Below, piece after piece: positions 35,182-42,631 of a stretch of DNA of 64,000 bases. The notes beneath the pieces were generated by a model that had not been told where the DNA came from, ran no database searches, and worked only from the letters and a program-made list of their open reading frames with translations. The translations under genes were made by a program, and so were the position numbers. The stretch covers positions 744,001 to 808,000 of the forward strand of contig NZ_JNKC01000001.1 of assembly GCF_000701905.1 (NCBI RefSeq), given 5' to 3'. Each line of letters starts with the position of its first letter. Position 1 is the stretch's first letter. This DNA is from Proteiniclasticum ruminis DSM 24773 (GTDB lineage Bacteria > Bacillota > Clostridia > Clostridiales > Clostridiaceae).

Positions 35182-35392
35182 CTTGAAGTTTACTGAAGCT
35201 GTCCAGCGAAATGGTGGATGCCTTCTTATTTTCTTCTCTGATTTCTTCATAGACTTCCTTACGGAAAACCTTCACACTCTTTGGTGCTTCAATGCCAATC
35301 TTGATCTTTCCTTCAGATACTTCCAGAATCTTAATCTCAATCTTATCATCAATGATCAGGCTCTCGCCCTGTTTTCTGTTAAGAATCAGCAT
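35168..35392 (-). CDS. csrA: carbon storage regulator CsrA
   Basis: This small RNA-binding protein blocks translation of target mRNAs, in Gram-positives mainly flagellin (hag). It has the CsrA signature MLILNRKQGESLIIDD and IKIGIEAPKSVKVFRKEVYEEI, 74 aa. I choose ATG 35392, behind GGAGGAG, because the family always begins MLIL; the longer frame adds eight Arg-rich residues. It overlaps fliW, its protein antagonist, by 14 bases. Confidence 0.95.
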   Translation of the reverse strand: MLILNRKQGESLIIDDKIEIKILEVSEGKIKIGIEAPKSVKVFRKEVYEEIREENKKASTISLDSFSKLQGPLK

Positions 35393-35834
35393 GATTCGTC
35401 TCCTCCTTTTTCTCAAAAAGAGGAAACTTTGTGCTGTATCCAGCCTGATTCAGCACATACTGTCTGCCCATAAGATGCTCTGTATTGAGAATCACAGGCG
35501 CCAGCAGATTCAGTGTGCTCTTTTCAAACACATCCGAAAGAGTCACAAGCCCCAGGACACCAATCTGTTCTTTTTTGATGATGTTGATTTTCAGAAGCTC
35601 CTCATCTGGAACCTCCACATCATAGTCTTCTTTGAACTTCCATGGATCCGTTACGATGAAGGACACATAGTCATGTTCCACATCCTGCAGCACCTGAAAA
35701 ATATCATTGCCAGGTATAGGCAGAAGAATGAACTTCCTGCTGTCCTCAAACCCTAAGATACCTTCCGGAAACACCAGAATATTCTTCTCCTCTATCTCCA
35801 CTTCACCAAGAAATTTCGTTTTTATCAGCATCAT
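35379..35834 (-). CDS. fliW: flagellar assembly factor FliW
   Basis: This factor binds CsrA and, alternately, flagellin, so cytoplasmic flagellin levels feed back on hag translation. It is 151 aa with the FliW pattern (IFPEGILGFEDSRKFILLPI, NLLAPVILNTEHLMGRQYVL). It is in the order flgL-fliW-csrA, the same as Bacillus. Confidence 0.95.
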   Translation of the reverse strand: MMLIKTKFLGEVEIEEKNILVFPEGILGFEDSRKFILLPIPGNDIFQVLQDVEHDYVSFIVTDPWKFKEDYDVEVPDEELLKINIIKKEQIGVLGLVTLSDVFEKSTLNLLAPVILNTEHLMGRQYVLNQAGYSTKFPLFEKKEETNHADS

Positions 35835-35840
35835 TTATCC

Positions 35841-36752
35841 CTACCTTATATAGTCCAGAAGACTAGGCTGAAGAATTTGAGCACCGGTCTGAAGAGAAGC
35901 CTGATACACCGTCCTCATGGTAGAGAACTCCATCATTTTTTCCGCAAGATCTATGTCTTCACTCTTACTCAAAAGTTCTGTCATGCTGAGATTCTCCGCT
36001 GCATTTCTTTCTTTAGCAGACTCCAGTCTGTTATAGACTGCTCCCATCTTTGATCGGAACCGGATGGTGTTGTCCAGATGCTTGTCGATATCACCAAGCA
36101 GTTTCCCAGATAAATCCTCCGTGTTTCCAGAATCCAGTGCTTCTGAGATGCTCCTGAAAAGAGATCCAATATCCTCATTGCCCAAAGATGTCCCTTCAGT
36201 TACTGTAATTCCACTTCCATCGGTGGGAATTGCGATGTTTACCCCTTTGGAGATTTCTCTTTCAATATTGCTGTTGTCACCACTGTAAGTGAGCTTCCCT
36301 GAAACCTCATCAATCTGAAATGGAGGTTCTGTGGTCTTTTGTCCGCCAAATATATACCGTCCGTCATAGTTGGTGTTCAGAACCTGCATGAGCTGCCCCT
36401 GCAAGGTGTCCACTTCATCCTTCAGTGCGGATCTGTCTGTATCAGACAAGGTGCCATTGGCCCCATAGATGATAAGTTCTCTGGCTCTTTGCAGCGTACT
36501 GGTCACAACATTGAGAGCCCCATCGGCAGTATCCGTCCATCCAAGGGCATCTCCGATATTTTTCTCATACTGCTCATTCATTCGGACATTGCTGTCCAGC
36601 TGCATGATTCTTGCCACCAGCATAGGATTATCCGATGGCCTTGAGACTTCCTTTCCGGAAGACAGCTGATTCTGATATTTCTGCATGGCTTTGAGATTTC
36701 TATTTAGATTTCTCAAGTAATTCCCAGTGAGGGTATTATTGGTAATTCTCAT
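35841..36752 (-). CDS. flgL: hook-filament junction protein FlgL (HAP3)
   Basis: This junction protein is related to flagellin, 303 aa. It has N-terminal RITNNTLTGNYLRNLNRNLK and SSGKEVSRPSDNPMLV motifs and a C-terminal helix resembling flagellin D0. It follows flgK with the usual spacing. Flagellin itself would lack the flgK context and have a different C-terminus. Confidence 0.93.
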   Translation of the reverse strand: MRITNNTLTGNYLRNLNRNLKAMQKYQNQLSSGKEVSRPSDNPMLVARIMQLDSNVRMNEQYEKNIGDALGWTDTADGALNVVTSTLQRARELIIYGANGTLSDTDRSALKDEVDTLQGQLMQVLNTNYDGRYIFGGQKTTEPPFQIDEVSGKLTYSGDNSNIEREISKGVNIAIPTDGSGITVTEGTSLGNEDIGSLFRSISEALDSGNTEDLSGKLLGDIDKHLDNTIRFRSKMGAVYNRLESAKERNAAENLSMTELLSKSEDIDLAEKMMEFSTMRTVYQASLQTGAQILQPSLLDYIR

Positions 36753-36764
36753 TTACTACTCCTC

Positions 36765-38333
36765 CTATACCCCTGTTCTGTTGATGAGGGTATCCAGCAT
36801 CTCATTGATGGTGCTGATGACCCTGGAATTTGCCTCGTAGCTTCTCTGGAACTTTAGAAGGTTTGTCACTTCTTCATCAATAGAAACTCCCGAAACAGAT
36901 TCTCTTCGGTTATAGAGCTGAGAAAGAACTGCAGTCTGGTTGTCCACCATATTGGAAGCCTGTTCTGTCTTTACCCCTACTTTAATGACAATATCTCCAT
37001 AAGCACCTTCCATATTGGTTGGGGCACCTGTGGTTGTAAAGGTATTGGTGACAGCATTAAAGGTATTCTTCGTTAAATCAGTAAAGTCAATCTTCGCATT
37101 CCGTAAATTCGCAATCGCAAGGGCACGGCTGCCATCACCTGCCGGTGAACTATTGTCTTTTCCCGTGGCAACCAGATTTTCATTGTTGAGGATCTCCTCA
37201 TTCACTGAAAAATCGAGAGCACTGCTGCTTGTGAAGAAATCAGTTCCCGTTCCATTCGGATTATGTACTGAATTGAACAGATACTTCACACCTTCTGAAA
37301 ACTTCGTAAGATCCTCAACTCTTGCATCGATTTCCTTAATGGCGTTCAGATGTCCGCCAATGGCTCCGGATTTTATTCCTGCAGGAGTGAGATCTTCAAG
37401 CACTGGATCGGAACCATTCTCGGGCATCTTCACAAAGACTGGTGTTCCTTCCTGGAACTTTTTCACTTCTTCGCCGCTCATGGTGACTGTCTTCACATTG
37501 GAAGTATCCCCACCAATCTGAATCTGAACCTCAAAGTCATCTCCAACTTGTTTTACTGAAGATACGTTGCTCAGTATGGTGCTGTTTTCTGTACTTTCGA
37601 GATTGCTTCCAAATATTTTCGAAATCTGCTGATCCCCTATGGATACAGACGCTCTGCCCCACTTATCGAAGGTAGTGCTGATTTCTGTGACATTGGAAAG
37701 TCCTTTTAAAATCTGGTCTCTGGTATCCAAAAGATCATTGGGGCTCTGCCCTTTGATCTGGATGTTTGCAATCTGCTCGTTCACGGTATTCAGCTGGGTT
37801 ACCAGAGAATTCACATCAAATACATTCTTTCCGATGCTGTCCACCACATCCCCTTTGAGCTGATTGGCACGAGATGCCATATGGTTCAAACTGTCTGCAA
37901 ATGCCTTGGACTTTTCCACCACAATACTTTTGGCATTAAGGCTCTCCGGATTTTTAGAAAGCTCCTGCCAGGCATTGAACATTTCACCCATAGCAAAATT
38001 AAGCCCGGTATTGGAAGGTTCATTAAAAACCATCTCAATCTGGCCAATGGTGTCATATTGTGTCTCGTACTGAGCCAGAATGCTGTTTTCGTTACGGATC
38101 TGCAGATCCACAAACTCATCCACCATACGAACCACAGATTGAATTCTAACACCCGTTCCCAGCTGCCCCACACCTGCGTAGGTGTATGGTGTATCTGCTT
38201 TCAACTCCACCCTTTGACGGTTGAATCCTTCAGTATTCGCGTTGGAAATATTGTGCCCTGTTGTATGAAGTGCGGTCTGATTGGCGTTTAAGCCTTTAAC
38301 CGCCACATTGAAACTACCAAATAATCCTGACAT
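36765..38333 (-). CDS. flgK: hook-filament junction protein FlgK (HAP1)
   Basis: This protein joins hook to filament. It is 522 aa with an N-terminal HTTGHNISNANTEGFNRQRV rod/hook motif, the FlgK-specific DLQIRNENSILAQYETQYD region, and a C-terminal VTNLLKFQRSYEANSRVIS helix. ATG 38333 follows AGAGGGG. Confidence 0.96.
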   Translation of the reverse strand: MSGLFGSFNVAVKGLNANQTALHTTGHNISNANTEGFNRQRVELKADTPYTYAGVGQLGTGVRIQSVVRMVDEFVDLQIRNENSILAQYETQYDTIGQIEMVFNEPSNTGLNFAMGEMFNAWQELSKNPESLNAKSIVVEKSKAFADSLNHMASRANQLKGDVVDSIGKNVFDVNSLVTQLNTVNEQIANIQIKGQSPNDLLDTRDQILKGLSNVTEISTTFDKWGRASVSIGDQQISKIFGSNLESTENSTILSNVSSVKQVGDDFEVQIQIGGDTSNVKTVTMSGEEVKKFQEGTPVFVKMPENGSDPVLEDLTPAGIKSGAIGGHLNAIKEIDARVEDLTKFSEGVKYLFNSVHNPNGTGTDFFTSSSALDFSVNEEILNNENLVATGKDNSSPAGDGSRALAIANLRNAKIDFTDLTKNTFNAVTNTFTTTGAPTNMEGAYGDIVIKVGVKTEQASNMVDNQTAVLSQLYNRRESVSGVSIDEEVTNLLKFQRSYEANSRVISTINEMLDTLINRTGV

Positions 38334-38343
38334 AATTACCCCT

Positions 38344-38715
38344 CTATACGGACTGGTCGATGATACTGACTTCTTTAGTACGGTTCATGCTGCCCTCTTT
38401 GGAATAGGTATTGTGCTTCACCGCAGTATTTTTTGAAAGTGCTTTGAAGATCTCCTCTTGGAAGCTTAACGCCTGCCTTGTTAGAAGATGATTCACTTCC
38501 TGGAGTTTTTCGATTTCGAGCGCATAGGAGCGCACTGCCTCATCAGCCAAGACGCCCTTTTCCTGCTCTTCCCGGATGATAGCAACCATCTCATTTTTCC
38601 TTGTGACGATCTTTTCCAGAGAAGCTGCATCATTCTTCAGCAGCACTTCTTTTTCTTCTTTCAGGATCTTCAGAAGTTCTTTCAGCGTCCCCTGAAGTCT
38701 TTTTGTATCATTCAT
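38344..38715 (-). CDS. flgN: FlgN-family export chaperone
   Basis: A 123-aa helical FlgN-like protein that escorts FlgK and FlgL to the export gate. It lies between flgM and flgK, the conserved place in Gram-positives. Sequence conservation in this family is low; the call rests on position, size and helical content (LKELLKILKEEKEVLLKNDA). Confidence 0.85.
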   Translation of the reverse strand: MNDTKRLQGTLKELLKILKEEKEVLLKNDAASLEKIVTRKNEMVAIIREEQEKGVLADEAVRSYALEIEKLQEVNHLLTRQALSFQEEIFKALSKNTAVKHNTYSKEGSMNRTKEVSIIDQSV

Positions 38716-39002
38716 CAGTCTCTGCCCTTTTCCTCATCAATCTTTTCTAGAATCTTCTCTGCAATCTTTTCGGGATCCACACTATAGCTGCCTTCCTGTA
38801 TAGAACGGCGGATATTCTCCACTTTCTCGGAGAAATGGCTGTCTTCCGATTCACGGATTCTTTTCACCAGCGCTTTGGCTTCCGTGGAGATTTCCACACT
38901 GCTCTTGCCAACGGTCTTCCCTTCCACATAGCCATGCTTTCTTTCTTCACTGTTTTTATAGACATTCTGCACGAAGTTGCTGTGAAACTGTTCTATTTTC
39001 AT
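38715..39002 (-). CDS. flgM: anti-sigma-28 factor FlgM
   Basis: This anti-sigma factor holds FliA inactive until the hook is complete and FlgM is secreted. About 95 aa, with the FlgM C-terminal helices (KVENIRRSIQEGSYSVDPEKIAEKI cut into two blocks by SYSVD). I prefer ATG 39002 with AGGTG upstream over GTG 39011. It is driven by a sigma-28-like promoter, a negative feedback loop on FliA. It overlaps flgN by one base. Confidence 0.9.
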   Translation of the reverse strand: MKIEQFHSNFVQNVYKNSEERKHGYVEGKTVGKSSVEISTEAKALVKRIRESEDSHFSEKVENIRRSIQEGSYSVDPEKIAEKILEKIDEEKGRD

Positions 39003-39035
39003 GGAATTCACCTGCCTTATTACTCTTATTCTATC

Positions 39036-39062
39036 TTATCGTAGAAAAACGACAAATGTTAA
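39036..39062 (-). promoter_or_regulatory. sigma-28-like promoter of flgM-flgN-flgK
   Basis: On the minus strand there is TTAA (39059-39062), a 15-base spacer and TACGATAA (39036-39043), 34 bases before the flgM ATG. Confidence 0.65.
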
Positions 39063-39072
39063 GAGGAAAGAG

Positions 39073-39101
39073 AAAAAAAGAGGAAATACTTTTCCCCTTT
39101 T
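39073..39101 (-). terminator. terminator after fliY
   Basis: A stem AAAAGGGGAAA/TTTCCTCTTTT (minus strand, one G-U pair) with a short loop and a run of T residues lies about 20 bases after the fliY stop. It separates the chemotaxis operon from the flgM unit. Confidence 0.75.
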
Positions 39102-39121
39102 TCTCCTTCAATCTTAATATT

Positions 39122-40237
39122 CTATTTAAGTCCCTTCACTCTCTGTTCTTTACTAAGAATCTGAGTGATCCGGATACCGAAGTTCTCATTGATAACCACC
39201 ACTTCGCCATGGGCAATGAGCTTACCGTTGACATAAACTTCAAGTGGCTCATCCGCAAGCTTATTCAGCTCCACTACGCTGCCTGCACCAAGAGCCAGCA
39301 CATCTTCGATGGTCTTTTTCGTCTTGCCCAGCACCACAGAGAATTCCAGCGGCACATCCATGATGAGGTCCAAGTTCCTTGATGGCGCATGTTCAGAGCG
39401 GTCCTCAAGATTTGCAAATACAGGCCTCTGAACATCCACACGTTCCGCATACTGAGGTTCGCGTCTTCTTGGCACTTCTTCATAATACTCTTCCCTTGCT
39501 GTTCTATCTGGTTCTCTTCTCTCAGGCTCTCTTCTCTCGGGCTCTCTTTTAGGAGTTTGAGGTGTCTCCTTCTTTTCAGGCACCGCATCTCCCATCATCA
39601 CCGCAACAATCTCCTTCACGGTGTCTAGGGTATACAGCTGCATGATATCGCTCTCGATGAGTCCTTCCACAGAAAGATGAAACGAGATCTTACAGATATA
39701 ATCTTCTTTGATGAACTTCCTGTAGTCAATGTCTTCTTTCTTGTCCCAGACTTCTACTATAGGCGGATTGATGTCGATGGCTTTGCCGAGCATTTGCGCC
39801 ATTGATGTTGAGGCAGATCCAATCATCTGATTCATCGCCTCAGATACTGCACTGAGTTCAAGTTCTGTCAGCTGCTGATTGGCATTGGTGCCGTCTCCTC
39901 CCATCATAAGATCTGCAATAATCGCAGAGTCCTCAATATTCATCATAAGGAGATTATTACCAGAAAGGCCTTCTTTAAAACCGATTCTTGAAACAATCTT
40001 CGGAATATCACATTCATCTATGATGGACTGGAACGGAATATAACTGACTCTAGGAGTCGTGATGGATACTCTTTTGCTGATGATGGAAGAAAGGGTCGTC
40101 GCTGCCGTAGACATGGTGATGTTTCCGACCTCACCTATGACATCCTTGTCCGTCTCCTTGAGACCGGTCTCTTCCGCGGCGGCCTTTTTGCTTAATAGTG
40201 CATCCACTTCTGCTTGGGATAAAAAGTTATCTTTCAT
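39122..40237 (-). CDS. fliY: flagellar motor switch phosphatase FliY
   Basis: This is a FliN-type switch protein with CheY-P phosphatase activity, 371 aa. The N-terminal CheC-like domain has two E..N active sites (GEVGNITMSTAATTLS, SEAMNQMIG). The C-terminal SpoA/FliN domain is at about 295-370 (LEFSVVLGKTKKTIEDVLAL). Between them lies a charged linker with tandem REPERREPERREPDR repeats. It overlaps fliM by four bases. It replaces FliN as in Bacillus; no separate fliN is seen. Confidence 0.95.
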   Translation of the reverse strand: MKDNFLSQAEVDALLSKKAAAEETGLKETDKDVIGEVGNITMSTAATTLSSIISKRVSITTPRVSYIPFQSIIDECDIPKIVSRIGFKEGLSGNNLLMMNIEDSAIIADLMMGGDGTNANQQLTELELSAVSEAMNQMIGSASTSMAQMLGKAIDINPPIVEVWDKKEDIDYRKFIKEDYICKISFHLSVEGLIESDIMQLYTLDTVKEIVAVMMGDAVPEKKETPQTPKREPERREPERREPDRTAREEYYEEVPRRREPQYAERVDVQRPVFANLEDRSEHAPSRNLDLIMDVPLEFSVVLGKTKKTIEDVLALGAGSVVELNKLADEPLEVYVNGKLIAHGEVVVINENFGIRITQILSKEQRVKGLK

Positions 40238-41238
40238 TGTTCAACATCCTCTTCCACATATTGTAGTACCTGTACGGCCATCTTTTCTTTATAAAGCCCC
40301 GGCTGCACCAGGTAGTGCACCTTATCTTCCACATATAGTTTCATGGGCTGATTTGTCTTCATGTCCAGCTGTACAATATCTCCTGCTTCCAGATGAAGGA
40401 AATCATCCACAGTAAGCACTGTTCTTCCCATCTCCACAGTGATATTCACATCTGTCTGCACAAGCCTCTCTGCAATCTGGTCTCTAAATCGGTGGTCATC
40501 ATAGGTTTTACCCATATCAAACCAGCTTCTGATACTCAGCTTGTCTGTAATGTTCTCAAAGGAAACATAAGGAATGCAGATATTGATGAAGCTCTTCGTA
40601 TCAAAAATCTCCACCACAAAACTGATGAGTACCACAGGCTCATTGGGCGACATGGTCTGAATCAACTGAGCATTGGTTTCCAGATTGTCAAGCTCCGGTT
40701 CAAGATCCAGGATTTCAGCCCAGGAACTTTTGAAAACCTTCAGGAGATTCTGGATCATATCCTCCACAATCCCCAGCTCAATGTCTGTGAACTTCTCTTT
40801 TTTCTGTCCCTTCTTTTCCTTTGTTTTAGCGCCACCACAAAGAAGCTCAATGATCTGGATGCCAAACTGCGGATTAATCTCCATAATCTGATTTCCATTC
40901 AAAGGGAGTGTATGGAATACCCCCATGATGGTGGGGTTTGGTATGGAGTGGACAAACTCATCAAAACTCACCTGTTCCACGGCACCAAGCGTTATATTGA
41001 TGTTCGTTCTCACCATGGTGGACAGTACGTTTGATGCGCTTTTGGCGAAGGTTTCAAAAATCATGTAGAGCGTATTGACATATTCTTTAGAAAGCTTAAT
41101 AGGCCTTCTGAAGTCGTAAGCTCTGACTTTATTTTTCTCCTCCTCCTGCTTCATCTCCTCCGGATTGATTTCTCCCGTATTGAGCGCATTCAGCAAAGAA
41201 TCTATTTCCTGTTGTGATAGTACCTGTTTCAAGTTCAT
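40234..41238 (-). CDS. fliM: flagellar motor switch protein FliM
   Basis: This C-ring component binds CheY-P. It has an N-terminal CheY-binding peptide (LSQQEIDSLLNAL, as in other FliM), a middle domain and a C-terminal SpoA domain, 334 aa. It precedes fliY with a four-base overlap and lies at the end of the chemotaxis operon rather than in the basal-body operon. Confidence 0.96.
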   Translation of the reverse strand: MNLKQVLSQQEIDSLLNALNTGEINPEEMKQEEEKNKVRAYDFRRPIKLSKEYVNTLYMIFETFAKSASNVLSTMVRTNINITLGAVEQVSFDEFVHSIPNPTIMGVFHTLPLNGNQIMEINPQFGIQIIELLCGGAKTKEKKGQKKEKFTDIELGIVEDMIQNLLKVFKSSWAEILDLEPELDNLETNAQLIQTMSPNEPVVLISFVVEIFDTKSFINICIPYVSFENITDKLSIRSWFDMGKTYDDHRFRDQIAERLVQTDVNITVEMGRTVLTVDDFLHLEAGDIVQLDMKTNQPMKLYVEDKVHYLVQPGLYKEKMAVQVLQYVEEDVEQ

Positions 41239-41245
41239 CCCTCAT

Positions 41246-41644
41246 TTACGAAATAATGCGTTCCAGATCGATGTAATTCACAAGATTTCCACCCAGCTGA
41301 ATGATGCCTACAACACCATTTTTGCCATCTCCGGATACCTTCTCAATATCTTCGTCTTGTATTTTCAGGACTTCCTTCACTTCTGTAACCAGAATTCCTA
41401 TTTTTTCATCTTCCTTGTTCATAATCACGATATTATTATAGCATTCTTTTTCTTTCAGACGCAGAAGCTCTGAAAGATTCACAAGTGCCACCACATTTCC
41501 TCGGAGATTGATGAGTCCTCGGATATGCTTTGGCGCATTGGGCACCACAGTGGAATCCATCATCTTGCTGATTTCCTCCACCTGGTCTGAATTTACGGCA
41601 TAATGCTTTTCACCTAAGGTAAAAACAATAATCTGTTTCTCCAT
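41246..41644 (-). CDS. cheW: CheW coupling protein (second copy)
   Basis: A 132-aa single-domain CheW that links receptors to CheA. The family motifs HIRGLINLRGNVVALVNL and GIIQLGGNLVNYIDLERI are present. It is shorter than usual (about 150) but contains both SH3-like lobes. It differs from the other CheW at 47.1 kb, which bears an acidic tail. Confidence 0.92.
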   Translation of the reverse strand: MEKQIIVFTLGEKHYAVNSDQVEEISKMMDSTVVPNAPKHIRGLINLRGNVVALVNLSELLRLKEKECYNNIVIMNKEDEKIGILVTEVKEVLKIQDEDIEKVSGDGKNGVVGIIQLGGNLVNYIDLERIIS

Positions 41645-41652
41645 AATACGCC

Positions 41653-42015
41653 CTACTTGCTGGCTTTCTGTATGGAATCAATGACTCGGTCGGTCTCAAA
41701 AGGCTTCACGATGAAGTCCAGTGCTCCTGACTGAATCGCTTCCATCACCATTGCCTGCTGTCCCATGGCACTGCACATGATAACCTTCGCGGATGGATCT
41801 ATTCTTTTAATGCCTTTTAGCGCTTCAATGCCATCCATCTCTGGCATGGTGATGTCCATGGTTACAATGTCAGGTCTTTCAGCTCTGTATTTTTCTATGG
41901 CATCTGCACCGTTCTGTGCTTCGGCAACCACTTCATAACCGTTCTTCTCCAGGATATCTTTCAGTTTCATCCTCATAAAAATAGCATCGTCCACAATCAT
42001 AATTCTCTTTGACAT
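41653..42015 (-). CDS. cheY: chemotaxis response regulator CheY
   Basis: A single receiver domain, 120 aa. The acidic pocket is at Asp9/Asp10 (MIVDDA), the phosphorylated Asp is residue 54 (VTMDITMPEMDG) and the Lys is near residue 104 (VKPF). Start is ATG 42015 behind AAGGGAG; the longer open frame to 42129 is spurious 5-prime extension into cheC. It signals to FliM and is dephosphorylated by CheC and FliY. Confidence 0.96.
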   Translation of the reverse strand: MSKRIMIVDDAIFMRMKLKDILEKNGYEVVAEAQNGADAIEKYRAERPDIVTMDITMPEMDGIEALKGIKRIDPSAKVIMCSAMGQQAMVMEAIQSGALDFIVKPFETDRVIDSIQKASK

Positions 42016-42031
42016 GGTATATCTCCCTTCG

Positions 42032-42631
42032 TTACACTCCAATTTTTTTAAATAAAGAATCCAGAACCCCTGGCTTCGGGATGAAGTACAAGGAGGATTC
42101 CACCTTGGCTCCATCGTAGGTAAACTCATTTTTAATGATCATCACCTGGTCATCGTACTGTTCACTTTCCATATAAGCATAGCTTAAAATGGCTCCGAAC
42201 ATGTCCACCGTAAGGGCGGGCACCGATGAGATTAAGGACAGGTCGAGCATTCTCGACAGGGCATTCAAATAAGAGGTGACAACAATATTCACCAGCTCGC
42301 TGATGGCCGAGTATTCCAGTTCATCGCTGAGCTGAACTCCTTCCGGCATCATCATCCTTACCAGAATTTCGGCATTCTTCGGGGTAGTCACAAAGAGGAA
42401 ATTCCCGCTTTCCATGCCCATAACGCTCATGGACACGGCGACCACTTCTGTATCTTCTGCCATGATCTTGTCATAAATGTCATTATAATCCAAAATATCT
42501 ATGGTTGGAACATTCATATTGACAAATTTTCCCACCAACTGGGAAATGGCTGTGGCCGCATTTCCCCCACCGATATTGGCCAGTTCCTTCAGCACATCCA
42601 GCTGAAGAGAAGAGTACAAGCTTTTATTCAA
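42032..42631 (-). CDS. cheC: CheY-P phosphatase CheC
   Basis: A 199-aa CheC with two E..N catalytic motifs (KELANIGGGNAATAIS and SELVNIVVTSYLN). It dephosphorylates CheY-P and binds CheD. I place the start at TTG 42631, six bases after AAGGAGG and overlapping the cheA end by eight bases. The ATG at 42691 would put 20 unrelated residues in front. Confidence 0.93.
   Translation of the reverse strand: MNKSLYSSLQLDVLKELANIGGGNAATAISQLVGKFVNMNVPTIDILDYNDIYDKIMAEDTEVVAVSMSVMGMESGNFLFVTTPKNAEILVRMMMPEGVQLSDELEYSAISELVNIVVTSYLNALSRMLDLSLISSVPALTVDMFGAILSYAYMESEQYDDQVMIIKNEFTYDGAKVESSLYFIPKPGVLDSLFKKIGV

Noticed and set aside
42016-42129. Extended CheY N-terminus
   Set aside because: It is an out-of-frame copy of the cheC end. 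CheY should begin with MSKRIMIVDD behind AAGGGAG.
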